This document shows positions 1-9,084 of a stretch of 64,000 nt of DNA, piece after piece. The translations under genes and the position numbers were made by a program. Below the pieces are notes generated by a model. That model did no database searches and had not been told where the DNA came from. It worked only from the letters and a program-made list of their open reading frames with translations. The stretch covers positions 806,001 through 870,000 of the forward strand of contig NZ_JBAJNO010000008.1 in assembly GCF_036880985.1 (NCBI RefSeq). The letters run 5' to 3'. Each line of letters starts with the position of its first letter. Positions within the stretch are counted from its first letter, which is position 1. The stretch is from Limibacter armeniacum. GTDB taxonomy: Bacteria; Bacteroidota; Bacteroidia; Cytophagales; Flammeovirgaceae.

Positions 1-741
1 TTGGCTGGGTACGTAACTTTTTTAGGAGGATCTGACCCTGCTGAGCAAGCCAAATTTGCCGCTTACCTTTTGAGCGCTTCCATTATGAATGCACCAGCAG
101 CCATTGTGATGTCCAAAATACTGTTGCCGGAAGCGGAGCCTGAGAAGATTGATACTGAGCTGAAAGTGAATAATGAAAAACTGGGAGCAAACTTGATTGA
201 TGCCATTGCCAATGGTACCTCAGATGGACTTAGCTTGGCGTTGAATGTAGGTGCTATGCTACTTTCTTTTATTGCCATTATCTATGCCATTAACGGAGCG
301 CTAGGGGCATTGGGTGAGATCAGAGACATCAATGAGGCAATCGCATCTTCTTCAGGAGGGCAGTTTGATGGGTTGTCGCTTCAGTATATCCTTGGCCAGA
401 TATTTAGAGTGTTTGCTGCTTTGATGGGAATTGATTGGTCAGAATCCCTGATTGTAGGAAGTTTGCTAGGACAGAAAACAGTGATCAATGAGTTTATTGC
501 TTACAGTAACCTAGCAGAACTTAAGGCAAATAATTTGTTGAGTGTGAAGGCGATTGTCGTTTCTACTTATGCACTGTGTGGATTCTCAAACTTTAGTTCA
601 ATTGCTATCCAAATTGGTGGTATTGGTGGTTTGGCGCCAAGCAGACAGTCAGACCTTTCAAAATTGGGATTAAAAGCGTTGTTAGGTGCGACAATTGCTT
701 GTATGATGACTGGTACAATTGCTGGAATGATTGTCGGCTGA
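1..741 (+). CDS. NupC-family concentrative nucleoside transporter, 3' part
   Basis: This is the C-terminal 246 residues of a Na+ or H+ coupled nucleoside symporter in the inner membrane. The frame is open to the window edge, so the TTG at base 1 is probably internal and the gene starts upstream. Long hydrophobic stretches alternate with short loops. Family-typical segments are visible: SIMNAPAAIVMSK near the start, NGTSDGLSLALNVGAML, a conserved GQKTVINEFIAY loop and the ALCGFSNFSSIAIQIGG segment near the C-terminus, all of which I associate with the CNT core and gate domains. A Rho-independent terminator follows 24 bases after the stop, so this gene ends its transcript. The substrate (purine or pyrimidine nucleoside) cannot be decided from this part. 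Confidence 0.88.
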   Translation: MAGYVTFLGGSDPAEQAKFAAYLLSASIMNAPAAIVMSKILLPEAEPEKIDTELKVNNEKLGANLIDAIANGTSDGLSLALNVGAMLLSFIAIIYAINGALGALGEIRDINEAIASSSGGQFDGLSLQYILGQIFRVFAALMGIDWSESLIVGSLLGQKTVINEFIAYSNLAELKANNLLSVKAIVVSTYALCGFSNFSSIAIQIGGIGGLAPSRQSDLSKLGLKALLGATIACMMTGTIAGMIVG

Positions 742-764
742 TAATTTAGCTCAAGAATATGAAC

Positions 765-801
765 AAAAGCAGGCTTATTGATACTATAAGTCTGCTTTTT
801 T
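765..801 (+). terminator. Rho-independent terminator after the nucleoside transporter
   Basis: The arms AAAAGCAGGCTTAT and ATAAGTCTGCTTTT pair with one G-U wobble around a 7-8 base loop and run into a T-tract. It ends the transporter transcript. Confidence 0.85.
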
Positions 802-880
802 GCATTATATAAAGAATAGAGGTTGAATGTGATTTATTCAACAATTACTAATAATAAAACTGTTCTAAGTTGACAGTAAG

Positions 881-931
881 AGGAAGCATGAGATAGATTG
901 ATATTTTAGATCGATTTCATATAGTCTTCCT
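881..931. other. Imperfect hairpin in the gap before the epimerase
   Basis: AGGAAG with CTTCCT, and ATGAGATAGAT with ATCGATTTCAT, form a discontinuous stem about 100 bases before the epimerase start. No T-tract follows, so it is not an obvious terminator. Function unknown; it may be chance. Confidence 0.25.
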
Positions 932-1028
932 GCTTTTAATACTTATATTAAAGTAGGGCATATCCTACAACACAATAACCAAATAATAATCCTGCAAACT
1001 GCTGAAACCAGAGAAAACTGATTTACTG

Positions 1029-1982
1029 ATGAGAAAAATCTTGATTACAGGAGGGGCTGGTTTTGTACCTAGTTCCCTTGCTGAGCGATTGCTCGACGAC
1101 CCAGAAAACTTTGTGGTATTGGTGGATAACCTGTTGACAGGACACCTTTACAATGTACCTGATCACCCAAACTGTAAGTTTATCAAAGGAGATGCTAACC
1201 GCTATGAGGAGATAGCGGCAATTATGACAGCATATCGCTTTGATTATGTATTTCACTATGCGGCAGTTGTGGGGGTTAAGCGTACGTTGGCAAACCCTGT
1301 GATGGTATTGGATGATATCAACGGTATTAACCATGTACTTTCACTGTCTAAGAATACAGGTGTGAAGCAAGTATTCTTCTCTTCTTCGTCGGAAGTATAT
1401 GGAGAGCCAGTACACTTGCCGCAACATGAAGAAACAACACCTTTGAACTCCCGACTGCCTTATGCAGTGGTGAAGAATGTAGGTGAATCGTTCTGTCGCT
1501 CATTCAAACAGGAGTACGGATTGGATTATACGATCTTCCGTTTCTTCAATACTTATGGACCAAAGCAGAGTACTGACTTCGTTATGTCCAAATTCATTGA
1601 TTCGGCACTGAAAGGAGAACCATTGACGATCTATGGTGATGGATCCCAGACCAGAACGTTCTGTTATATTGATGACAATATTGAAGTAGCTTTGAAACTG
1701 TTGGAAACCAATAGTGGACAAGATCAGGTAATCAACGTAGGTAATGATATACCAACAACGATATTGGAGTTGGCAGAGTTGATCAAGGATATGACAGAGA
1801 GCGACTCTCCAATCATTCATCTACCTCCATTGAAAGAAGGTGATATGACCCGTAGACAACCTGATATCGCACAGATGAAAGGGATTATAGGGAAAGATTT
1901 GGTGAAACTGGAAGTCGGAATGGAACAGGTAATTTCAGCAAGAAGAAAGATGCTGAAAGCCGGTGGAGTAATTATGGCGTAA
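1029..1982 (+). CDS. NAD-dependent epimerase/dehydratase (extended SDR), nucleotide-sugar type
   Basis: The 317-residue length fits extended SDR enzymes such as UDP-glucose 4-epimerase or UDP-glucuronate decarboxylase, which supply sugars for polysaccharide or LPS. A Rossmann fold starts at residue 4. The glycine motif reads G8-G9-A-G11-F-V-P14, so the usual third glycine of GxxGxxG is proline. The SSSSEVYGEP strand carries the catalytic Ser (about 119-121), and Y145-x3-K149 (YAVVK) is the catalytic pair. RFFNTYGP, YGDGSQTRTFCYIDD and INVGN are typical of the sugar-binding half. It stands alone between two terminators. The exact sugar substrate cannot be assigned. The start is the first ATG of the Rossmann fold (MRKILITGG). 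Confidence 0.85.
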   Translation: MRKILITGGAGFVPSSLAERLLDDPENFVVLVDNLLTGHLYNVPDHPNCKFIKGDANRYEEIAAIMTAYRFDYVFHYAAVVGVKRTLANPVMVLDDINGINHVLSLSKNTGVKQVFFSSSSEVYGEPVHLPQHEETTPLNSRLPYAVVKNVGESFCRSFKQEYGLDYTIFRFFNTYGPKQSTDFVMSKFIDSALKGEPLTIYGDGSQTRTFCYIDDNIEVALKLLETNSGQDQVINVGNDIPTTILELAELIKDMTESDSPIIHLPPLKEGDMTRRQPDIAQMKGIIGKDLVKLEVGMEQVISARRKMLKAGGVIMA

Positions 1983-2006
1983 GTTTTATCATTATAAACA
2001 AAACAG

Positions 2007-2038
2007 AAAAGGAAGCTGCTATAGCTTCCTTTTTTGTT
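2007..2038 (+). terminator. Rho-independent terminator after the epimerase
   Basis: GGAAGCT and AGCTTCC form a compact stem with a 5-base loop, flanked by A-rich and T-rich tracts. It can serve both strands, so it may also end the small PspC-like gene read from the other side. Confidence 0.85.
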
Positions 2039-2066
2039 TTTATATGTGCTTTGCTGAACGCTCAGC

Positions 2067-2216
2067 TTATTTCGATAATAACTTGACAATCCAAAGTATC
2101 AGGTAAAGCCCAAGACCTGTTCCAAAAAACAGAACTGAGATTACAAATACGATTCTAATGAGAGATACACTCCATCCTAGTTTGTTAGAAAGCCAGCTTG
2201 ATACGCCTAAAATCAT
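2067..2216 (-). CDS. Small PspC-domain membrane protein (49 residues)
   Basis: This short ORF translates to a protein beginning MILGVSSWLSNKLG and ending LYLILWIVKLLSK. That is almost exactly one PspC domain: an amphipathic GVSSWLSNKLGWSVSLIRI helix, then a single membrane helix containing the LFFGTGLGLYLILWI motif. PspC proteins belong to the phage-shock envelope-stress response and are usually longer or fused to other domains. It is alone on the minus strand between the epimerase and feoB, with no pspA nearby in the window. The call rests on motif recognition by eye. The ATG at 2216 is the only sensible start, since it places the PspC helix directly at the N-terminus. Confidence 0.7.
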   Translation of the reverse strand: MILGVSSWLSNKLGWSVSLIRIVFVISVLFFGTGLGLYLILWIVKLLSK

Positions 2217-2454
2217 TTTATTCAGTTTTATGGTGATAAGATTACTGTAACTTGTTAACGAATAACAGTATCAGTAAGGTATTATTTTTCATAGGAAAAG
2301 TACCTTAGTGTAATACTATATACGCTAAATACAGCATTAATTTGACACATTTACAGATACGTTTTTTCTAATGAAAAAGTTATAAAGCCTCGCTGAAAGT
2401 CCAATTTATGACCACTCAGCGAGGCTTTAGGTTTATATTTAAAGAGGGGAAAAT

Positions 2455-4581
2455 CTATTGCATTATTTGGTAGACAATAAAGCTACCTATATAAGCCAAA
2501 GCGCCCATATATCCCATCTGGATAAGTGGCCATTTCCAGCTTTTGGTCTCTCTTTTTACAATCGCCACTGTACTCATACATTGCATGGCAAATACATAGA
2601 AGATAAGCAGAGAGAAGGCTGTAGCTGGGTTAAAGACCTTTTCACCTGTGACAGGGTCAATTTCCTTTTCCATTCTAGTCTTAATAGTACCTTCATCATC
2701 TGCACTTCCAATGCTGTAGATCGTAGCCATTGTACCTACAAACACCTCTCTGGCTGCAAAAGATGAAATCAGAGCGATACCAATTTTCCAGTTAAAGCCA
2801 AGTGGGCGAATAGCAGGCTCAATTGTTTTACCCAAATAACCGGCATATGAAACCTCGATTCTTTTGGATGCGATCAGGTCCGCTGTATGTGTTTCATCCA
2901 ATTGTTCCTGCTGAGCGATTTTTACAGCTTCTTTTTCTGCATTGTCCATTTCATTTCCTGGACCATATGAAGCTAGTGCCCAAAGCACGATAGAGACGAT
3001 AATAATTACTTTACCAGCTTCCAATACGAAGGACTCTACCTTTTCACGAACATTCAACAGGACGTTTTTCCAATGTGGTGCACGGTAGGCAGGTAGTTCC
3101 AGCATCAGGAAAGTGCTCTCGTTGGTCTTCAGTATTTTTTTGAATACATATGCCGATATCAAGGCAGCTGCAGCACCAAGAATATACATGCCGATGAATG
3201 TAATCGCTTGCAAGTTGAAGATTCCCCATACTGTAACAGGGGGTACGGCAAAAGCAACCAGAATAGCATAAACTGGTATACGGGCTGAGCAGCTGATCAG
3301 TGGAGTTACCATAATGGTAATCAGGCGTTCTTTCCAGTTACCGATGGTACGGGTAGACATTACAGCTGGAATAGCGCAAGCTCCGCCAGAAATCAATGCC
3401 ACAATGCTTCGACCATTCAAACCGAATTTCTGCATGATCTTGTCAAACAGGAAAACAGCTCTGGCCATATAACCAACTTCTTCCAGTAAACCGATGAGAA
3501 GGAAAAGAATAGCAATCTGAGGTATAAAGACCAATACACCGCCTAGACCTGCAATGATACCATCCGTAATCAGACTTGTGTACCAAGCTTCAGGAAGTAT
3601 AGCCTTTACTAAGTCGCCAGTTGCAGTAAAACTTTCTTCAATCCACTCCATTGGTAGTTCTGACCAAGAGAAAATGGCTTGAAAAACAAAAATCAGAATG
3701 CCGAAAAAGAGGATAGGTCCCATTACTGGGTGTGTAACGATCCTGTCTATCTTGTCTGTATTTGTAACAGCAGGTAACGGTGCTTTCTTCAGTGCTTTTT
3801 GCAAGATAGGAGCCATGCTGTCATAACGTTGCATAGTCTCATCTATCTGAAGCTTAATAGCCTTGAAATCATGTTGCTGACAGATTTCCTGAATAGTATT
3901 TTTTTCTTCTGACGATAAGAAGGGAAGATCTTGGTGATGGTGAGCAAGCAGAAGTGCTCTATATTGATTGTCTAACTGGAGACGATCCTGAATAGCACTG
4001 CTCACTTTTTCAGCAGTAGGTGAATTCTTGAAAATTATGGGAGAAGCTGTTTTTCCATTGACTTTGGTTGAGCTTTCAACAACAGCATTTTTTAAACCTT
4101 CAAGCCCTTCACCTGTACGGCCATTTATCTTCAGAACAGGAATGCCAAGTTTTTCACTCAAAAGCTGCTCGTTACAGAAAACCTGATCCTTGTCAGCCAT
4201 GTCAATCATGGTCAATGCCAAGACAATCGGTAAACCTGTATCCTGCAATTGAGAGAGGAGTAGCAGGTGGCGATCAAGGTTGGTAACATCAGCTACATAA
4301 ACGATAACTTCAGGGTAGTTTTTGTCTTTAGGGTTGGAAAAGACATTCAAAACTACTTTCTCATCCAATGAAGTAGGATAAAGACTGTATGTGCCAGGGA
4401 AATCTGTGATTTTGGCTTCGAAGTCTTCTGTCAGTTTGCAGTACCCTACCTTTTTGTCTACCGTTACACCTGGAAAGTTTCCTACTTTCTGTCTTAACCC
4501 TGTCAACTGGTTGAATACGGATGATTTACCTACATTCGGGTTTCCAACCAATGCAACAGAGATTTCCTTTCTTTTCGTCAT
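2455..4581 (-). CDS. feoB: Ferrous iron transport protein B
   Basis: FeoB is the inner-membrane Fe2+ permease with an N-terminal G-protein domain. At 708 residues it has the usual length. G1 (GNPNVGKS) is at residues 13-20, followed by a DFPGTYSL G3 motif and a TMID G4-type motif. The cytosolic helical part is followed by many membrane segments with the Gate signatures FLLIGLLEEVGYMARAVF and SGGACAIPAVMSTRTI. It lies 94 bases downstream of feoA on the same strand, a standard feoAB operon. No FeoC-like gene follows. Expression is likely iron-controlled, but I see no convincing Fur box. Confidence 0.97.
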   Translation of the reverse strand: MTKRKEISVALVGNPNVGKSSVFNQLTGLRQKVGNFPGVTVDKKVGYCKLTEDFEAKITDFPGTYSLYPTSLDEKVVLNVFSNPKDKNYPEVIVYVADVTNLDRHLLLLSQLQDTGLPIVLALTMIDMADKDQVFCNEQLLSEKLGIPVLKINGRTGEGLEGLKNAVVESSTKVNGKTASPIIFKNSPTAEKVSSAIQDRLQLDNQYRALLLAHHHQDLPFLSSEEKNTIQEICQQHDFKAIKLQIDETMQRYDSMAPILQKALKKAPLPAVTNTDKIDRIVTHPVMGPILFFGILIFVFQAIFSWSELPMEWIEESFTATGDLVKAILPEAWYTSLITDGIIAGLGGVLVFIPQIAILFLLIGLLEEVGYMARAVFLFDKIMQKFGLNGRSIVALISGGACAIPAVMSTRTIGNWKERLITIMVTPLISCSARIPVYAILVAFAVPPVTVWGIFNLQAITFIGMYILGAAAALISAYVFKKILKTNESTFLMLELPAYRAPHWKNVLLNVREKVESFVLEAGKVIIIVSIVLWALASYGPGNEMDNAEKEAVKIAQQEQLDETHTADLIASKRIEVSYAGYLGKTIEPAIRPLGFNWKIGIALISSFAAREVFVGTMATIYSIGSADDEGTIKTRMEKEIDPVTGEKVFNPATAFSLLIFYVFAMQCMSTVAIVKRETKSWKWPLIQMGYMGALAYIGSFIVYQIMQ

Positions 4582-4675
4582 ATCCGCTCTGATAAAAATA
4601 TATGGCTCATTTCCCCAATGGATGCTATTCCACTGGAATCATGAGCGAGCAAAAGACCTGAAATTAGTGGTCCAA

Positions 4676-4912
4676 CTATTCTTTAATTTTGATGCAGTTT
4701 GCTTCTTCTTTGCGAATGGCAAAGTTATTTCCTGCCACTTTAAGGTAAAACACGCCACCGAAAGGGGCCTTTCTTACCATAGTGACATCACTACCTGGAA
4801 AAAGTCCCATCTCAATTAGCTTGCTTGCAATGTTGTCGTCAGCAAAACCTACAATAGTGCTTTTCTCTCCTGCTCTCAAATTGGCGATGGACCTGTATGT
4901 GATCATGTTCAT
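4676..4912 (-). CDS. feoA: Ferrous iron transport protein A
   Basis: This 78-residue cytosolic SH3-like protein stimulates FeoB. The sequence shows the family pattern: SIANLRAGEKSTIVGF, then a helix DDNIASKLIEMGLFPGS and a C-terminal beta segment ending with NFAIRKEEANCIKIKE. It is the first gene of the feoAB unit, with feoB 94 bases downstream. A TACCTTTG match to the Bacteroidetes -7 element lies about 110 bases upstream on the minus strand (5021-5028) without a clear -33 partner. Confidence 0.93.
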   Translation of the reverse strand: MNMITYRSIANLRAGEKSTIVGFADDNIASKLIEMGLFPGSDVTMVRKAPFGGVFYLKVAGNNFAIRKEEANCIKIKE

Positions 4913-5271
4913 AATTATAAAAGAGTCAGTGGATTACAGTTGTGAAATGGCAGGTGTTGAAGCTTTTTTGCCGTAAAACTGTTCTGTTAAATCCTTATTT
5001 AGACTGAATTTTGATAGTGGCAAAGGTAATTATTACAAATGCTTTTTACTATAAATGTTTGGACTTAACCTCTAAAAAGTTTTAATGTTAAGCCTTATCA
5101 GAAGCAAAAAAAGTACAACCATTTCCTTAGGAAGTGGTATTTTTATGTCTGAATTTAGAAAGAAATCAAGCAAAGCCTTTGGAAAAAGGTGATGTGAAAT
5201 ATAGAATTAAAAGAAGGTCAGACGCTTATATTGCCTTTGTGTGGTAAGTGTTCCCGACTGATTTTTAGCTT
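4913..5271. other. Divergent intergenic region between feoA and topB
   Basis: These 359 bases separate divergent genes and must hold both promoters. On the minus strand TACCTTTG (5021-5028) matches TAnnTTTG, but no TTTG sits at the right distance. A hairpin with ACCATTTCC and GGAAGTGGT arms (5118-5138), followed by ATTTTTAT, looks like a small terminator on the plus strand upstream of topB. I see no ORF with support. Confidence 0.4.
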
Positions 5272-7749
5272 ATGAAAGTCTGCATCGCAGAGAAACCGAG
5301 CGTGGCAAAGGAAATTGCCATGGTAATAGGCGCCAAGCAGCGCAGAGATGGGTATTATGAGGGAAATGGGTATCAGGTAACCTGGACTTTTGGACACTTG
5401 TGTACCTTGAAGGAACCTCAAGACTATGATCCAGCACTGAAAAGGTGGGACTTAACCACTTTGCCGATTATCCCTGTGAAGTTTGCCATTAAGATTATGG
5501 AAGACAAAGGGGTGAAGCAGCAGTTCAATGTGATCAAATCATTGGTGGCAAAAGCGCAGGAAGTGATCAACTGTGGTGATGCCGGGCAAGAGGGAGAACT
5601 TATACAGCGTTGGGTTTTGCAAGAAGCTCGTTGCCGTGTTCCTGTCAAGCGATTGTGGATTTCATCTTTGACTGAAGAAGCGATTCGTGATGGTTTCCGT
5701 GCACTGCGTGATGCCAAAGAGTTTGACCTTTTATATGCTGCAGGTAGCTCTCGGGCTATTGGAGACTGGCTGCTTGGGATCAATGCAACGAGACTTTATA
5801 CACTAAAATACGGGGCTTTTGGGCAGGTATTATCCATTGGCAGGGTACAAACGCCAACCTTGGCACTGATAGTCAACAGACAAAAAGAGTTGAACAATTT
5901 TACACCTGAAACTTATTGGGAGCTTAAAACCAAGTACAGGGATGTTCTCTTTACAGCGAGAGGTGAGCAACTGGATGAATTTGGGGCTTTTGAAGGCAAG
6001 TTCAAGGATAAGGAAAAAGCCGAAGAACTGGTTAGGTCTTTAGAAAATCAGCCATTTACCATCACGTCATTTACAAAGAAAAAAGGAAAGGAAACACCTC
6101 CTAAGCTTTTTGACTTGACTTCATTGCAGGTGACTTGTAATAAGAAGTTTGGGTTTTCAGCTGACCAGACACTGAAGTTGGCTCAGAGCTTATACGAAAA
6201 GAAGGTGTTGACTTATCCAAGGGTTGATACAACACACTTGCCTAACGATGTATTTCCGCAAGTGCCGGCTATATTGAAAACCTTGCACAAGTTTGCAGAT
6301 CAGGTGCAGCCGCTTCTGGGTAAACCGATCAAGAAGTCAAAGAAGGTATTTGATGATAAGAAAGTCACTGATCACCATGCCATTATTCCTACAAAAGTGG
6401 CAGCTAAAGGACTTGCACATAACGAGCAGGTAGTTTATGATCTGGTGGCATTGAGGTTTATAGCAGCATTTTACCCTGATTGTATCGTATCCAAAACAGA
6501 AGTATTGGGTGATGTAAAAGGTATTGAATTTAAAGTTACAGGTAAACAGATCCTTGATCCGGGATGGCGTGTATTGTTTCAGAAAGAGGAAGAGGCTGCC
6601 AAGAGAGCTAGAGAGCAAAGGAAGAAAAGAGGGGAGGAGGACGATGATGACGACAATAAGGGACAGGAAGATCAGGAACAGGTATTGCCTGAATTTAAGA
6701 AGGGCGAGAGTGGTCCGCACGAACCTCAATTGCAAGAAAAGGTAACCTCTCCACCTAAATTGTACACTGAAGCAACCCTACTTAGGGCAATGGAAACCGC
6801 AGGTAAACAGGTGGAAGATGAGGAGTTGAGAGACCTGATGAAAGAGAATGGGATAGGAAGACCTTCTACTAGAGCAGCAATCATCGAGACACTTTTCAGA
6901 AGAAAGTATATTCGAAAGGAACGTAAGAACCTTGTGCCTACACAAACAGGGACCGAATTGGTGGACACCATCCAAAATGAGATGTTGAAGTCTGCTGAAC
7001 TGACAGGTGTTTGGGAGAAAAAATTACGTGAGATCGAGGATGGGACTTATCAGGTTGCCAATTTCATGAATGAAATGAAAGAAATGGTAACAGAAGTAGT
7101 TCAAACAGTGAAATACGATCAGAATGCCAAACGAATAGTAACTGAAGATCCTGAAGAAAAACCAGAGCATAAAACAGCTGCAACAGCTGACAAGAAGAAA
7201 AAGGCTGTTTCAGATAAAAAAATAACATGTCCGAAGTGCGGAGAGCATGAAGTTGTAAAGGGAAATACAGCTTATGGTTGTCTAGGAAACAAGGATAAAT
7301 CTTGTGATTTTGTAATAGGGTTTGAATTTGGAGGTAAAAAACTAACAGATAAGCAATTACAGTCTCTGATTATAAAAGGTAAAACCCCAAGTATAAAAGG
7401 ACTTGAAATAGATGGACAAAAAGTGGAGGGATACCTTACTTTGGATAAGCGTTTTAAGGTGGCTTTTCACAAAGTAGAAGAGGCTCTGCTAACTTGCCCT
7501 AAGTGTAAGAAATATGAAGTAGTGAAAGGGAAGACGGCCTTTGGTTGTTTGGGGAATAAATACAGGACTTGCAATTTTGTGGTTCCATTTGAAATCAGGG
7601 GTAAAAAGTTGTCTGAAAATCAGATTAAGCAGCTGGTTCAAAAAGGAAAGACAGGTAAGCTATCAGGGTTTGAGGTTAATGGTGATAAATTTAACGCCAA
7701 ACTGATCTTGGATGCGAACTGTACCATTCAATTTGAAAAAATGGATTAG
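5272..7749 (+). CDS. topB: DNA topoisomerase III (type IA)
   Basis: This enzyme passes single strands through a transient nick to decatenate and relax DNA. The Toprim domain is N-terminal: EKPSVA (E7) and the GDAGQEGELI acidic motif (D103). The active-site tyrosine lies in LTYPRVDTTHLP (Y315), and ENGIGRPSTRAAIIETL is the conserved type IA helix. An acidic, charged stretch (about 445-470, with EEDDDDDN) interrupts the core and is followed by PKLYTEATLLRAM. The C-terminus has two tandem Topo_C zinc-type repeats, each opening with a CPKC motif and containing a GCLGNK segment (from about residue 655 and about 740). At 825 residues it is longer than E. coli TopB because of these repeats. The gene ends at a terminator that probably also served the convergent cupin gene before an IS inserted between them. 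Confidence 0.95.
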   Translation: MKVCIAEKPSVAKEIAMVIGAKQRRDGYYEGNGYQVTWTFGHLCTLKEPQDYDPALKRWDLTTLPIIPVKFAIKIMEDKGVKQQFNVIKSLVAKAQEVINCGDAGQEGELIQRWVLQEARCRVPVKRLWISSLTEEAIRDGFRALRDAKEFDLLYAAGSSRAIGDWLLGINATRLYTLKYGAFGQVLSIGRVQTPTLALIVNRQKELNNFTPETYWELKTKYRDVLFTARGEQLDEFGAFEGKFKDKEKAEELVRSLENQPFTITSFTKKKGKETPPKLFDLTSLQVTCNKKFGFSADQTLKLAQSLYEKKVLTYPRVDTTHLPNDVFPQVPAILKTLHKFADQVQPLLGKPIKKSKKVFDDKKVTDHHAIIPTKVAAKGLAHNEQVVYDLVALRFIAAFYPDCIVSKTEVLGDVKGIEFKVTGKQILDPGWRVLFQKEEEAAKRAREQRKKRGEEDDDDDNKGQEDQEQVLPEFKKGESGPHEPQLQEKVTSPPKLYTEATLLRAMETAGKQVEDEELRDLMKENGIGRPSTRAAIIETLFRRKYIRKERKNLVPTQTGTELVDTIQNEMLKSAELTGVWEKKLREIEDGTYQVANFMNEMKEMVTEVVQTVKYDQNAKRIVTEDPEEKPEHKTAATADKKKKAVSDKKITCPKCGEHEVVKGNTAYGCLGNKDKSCDFVIGFEFGGKKLTDKQLQSLIIKGKTPSIKGLEIDGQKVEGYLTLDKRFKVAFHKVEEALLTCPKCKKYEVVKGKTAFGCLGNKYRTCNFVVPFEIRGKKLSENQIKQLVQKGKTGKLSGFEVNGDKFNAKLILDANCTIQFEKMD

Positions 7750-7760
7750 TAAAATATAGG

Positions 7761-7796
7761 AAAAGCCGTTACCAATCGAATGGTAACGGCTTTATT
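7761..7796 (+). terminator. Strong terminator after topB
   Basis: AAAGCCGTTACCA pairs perfectly with TGGTAACGGCTTT over an 8-base loop, with A-rich and T-rich sides. Before IS insertion it lay directly between convergent topB and the cupin gene. Confidence 0.9.
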
Positions 7797-7805
7797 ATTA
7801 TTCAA
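7797..7805. repeat. Left 9-bp target-site duplication of the IS4 element
   Basis: ATTATTCAA directly abuts the left inverted repeat and is repeated exactly at 9085-9093 next to the right one. A 9-bp duplication is within the usual IS4-family range. Confidence 0.93.
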
Positions 7806-9084
7806 CACTCTACGGTACACTTTTTTATAACCAACTAAAAACCAGTTTTTCAGATGGTGTTTTGGAACTAATTCCCCTCCAAAACTTCTTCCAAAGTCCT
7901 TTGATCTCATTACCTACTTGGCGGGGTCTCGTACAGAAATGCTCCTGCAACAGATCTTTTCCCTTTCTGAAATAGCTGTTCTCCCTGTAACCGTGGTTCT
8001 TTACTTTTATGTTTTGTACTTTTTCATGGAAAGCCACGCCAAATAAGTGACAAACAGCAAAGGCCATACACACCACAGCAAAAAGTCTTTCAAGCCGATC
8101 CAATTTGGTCAGGTGAGTGGCTTCCAGGTTGAATCCCCGCCCTTTGAGCGACTGGAAGAACACCTCGATGCTCCACCGTTTTCTATAGCTTGACAGCAAG
8201 CCGCTTTTCATCAGGTTTGAGACTACGATCAGGTAGTCCTTTCGCCCGTTTTTATCCTTGGTCATCTGCATGGAAAGAGTCAGGTCCATTCCATAGATCG
8301 TCGCTCTTCGGTCAGTGCAACGAAAACCTTCTTTGCTCCATACCTCTCCTGTTTTCTCCACACCATCGATGTTGATTTTGTGGTGTGATGGAATCCGAAC
8401 GCAGAAGACAATCCCTTGCATGGTCATAAACCGAAGCCACTTTTTGCCGATAAACTCTCGGTCTGCAATCACTTTCCCGATCCGCTCGGGAGGTACAATC
8501 TGAAGCACTTCCTTCAGCAAATCAATACGCTCCTGCTGGTGGCTGTTTCCTTTTTTGTCCAGTAGCCGAAAAGCCAGTGGGAAACCCACGCCATGACTGT
8601 AGGCCGTCACGGCCAGAATATTCACTGCCTGCTTTCTGGACTGCCAGTTGGTTCGGTCAATGCAGAGGGTGATCTTTCCGGATGGCAGGCAGGAAAACAA
8701 CCATGCCATCAGGGCCTGATAATTGAACACAGCTCCTGACATAAAGCGTTTGACTTGCTTGGTCCGAGAAGCTTTTTGTGCCTTGGATGGCAAGTTTTTG
8801 GCTATCTGATGAAATTGCACATTTTCATCTTCCACCAAGGCCGTAATTAGCTTGGCTAGTACCTGTTTGCTTGGTTTGCCTTTGACGATTTGGAAACCGC
8901 AGAGGATTTCAAGTATATTTGCAGTCAACATAAAGGTAAAGGTCTGGCTTGTGGTTTTGGCGAACGGCAAAGTTAGACCTTTGCTTTTTCTTGCCCCAAT
9001 CAGCCCTTAAATAACCTGCAAATATCCTGTAATCCAGTATTACACCCTTAACTCACTTTGTTATTAAAACTGTACCGTAGAGTG
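7806..9084 (-). mobile_element. Complete IS4-family insertion sequence (1279 bp)
   Basis: The element is bounded by perfect 14-bp inverted repeats: CACTCTACGGTACA at 7806-7819 and its complement TGTACCGTAGAGTG at 9071-9084. Exact 9-bp direct repeats ATTATTCAA flank it. One intact DDE transposase gene fills it on the minus strand. Intact ends, matching duplications and an unbroken transposase suggest a recent insertion that is still competent. It sits between the convergent ends of topB and the cupin gene. Confidence 0.95.
7825..8970 (-). CDS. IS4-family DDE transposase
   Basis: This 381-residue enzyme cuts and rejoins the IS ends. The catalytic acids are visible: D105 in LCIDRTNW, D170 in VIADREFIG, and E269 in the IS4 signature Y262-x2-R265-x3-E269-x6-K276 (YRKRWSIEVFFQSLK). 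The N-terminal third is probably DNA binding and the C-terminus is basic. The reading frame is intact and occupies almost all of the element, leaving 114 bases between its start and the right IS end. It is on the opposite strand to topB. Confidence 0.95.
   Translation of the reverse strand: MPFAKTTSQTFTFMLTANILEILCGFQIVKGKPSKQVLAKLITALVEDENVQFHQIAKNLPSKAQKASRTKQVKRFMSGAVFNYQALMAWLFSCLPSGKITLCIDRTNWQSRKQAVNILAVTAYSHGVGFPLAFRLLDKKGNSHQQERIDLLKEVLQIVPPERIGKVIADREFIGKKWLRFMTMQGIVFCVRIPSHHKINIDGVEKTGEVWSKEGFRCTDRRATIYGMDLTLSMQMTKDKNGRKDYLIVVSNLMKSGLLSSYRKRWSIEVFFQSLKGRGFNLEATHLTKLDRLERLFAVVCMAFAVCHLFGVAFHEKVQNIKVKNHGYRENSYFRKGKDLLQEHFCTRPRQVGNEIKGLWKKFWRGISSKTPSEKLVFSWL

Noticed and set aside
5272-7749. 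topB as a sign of a plasmid or integrative element
   Set aside because: No relaxase, integrase or conjugation genes are nearby, and chromosomal topB is normal in Bacteroidetes.
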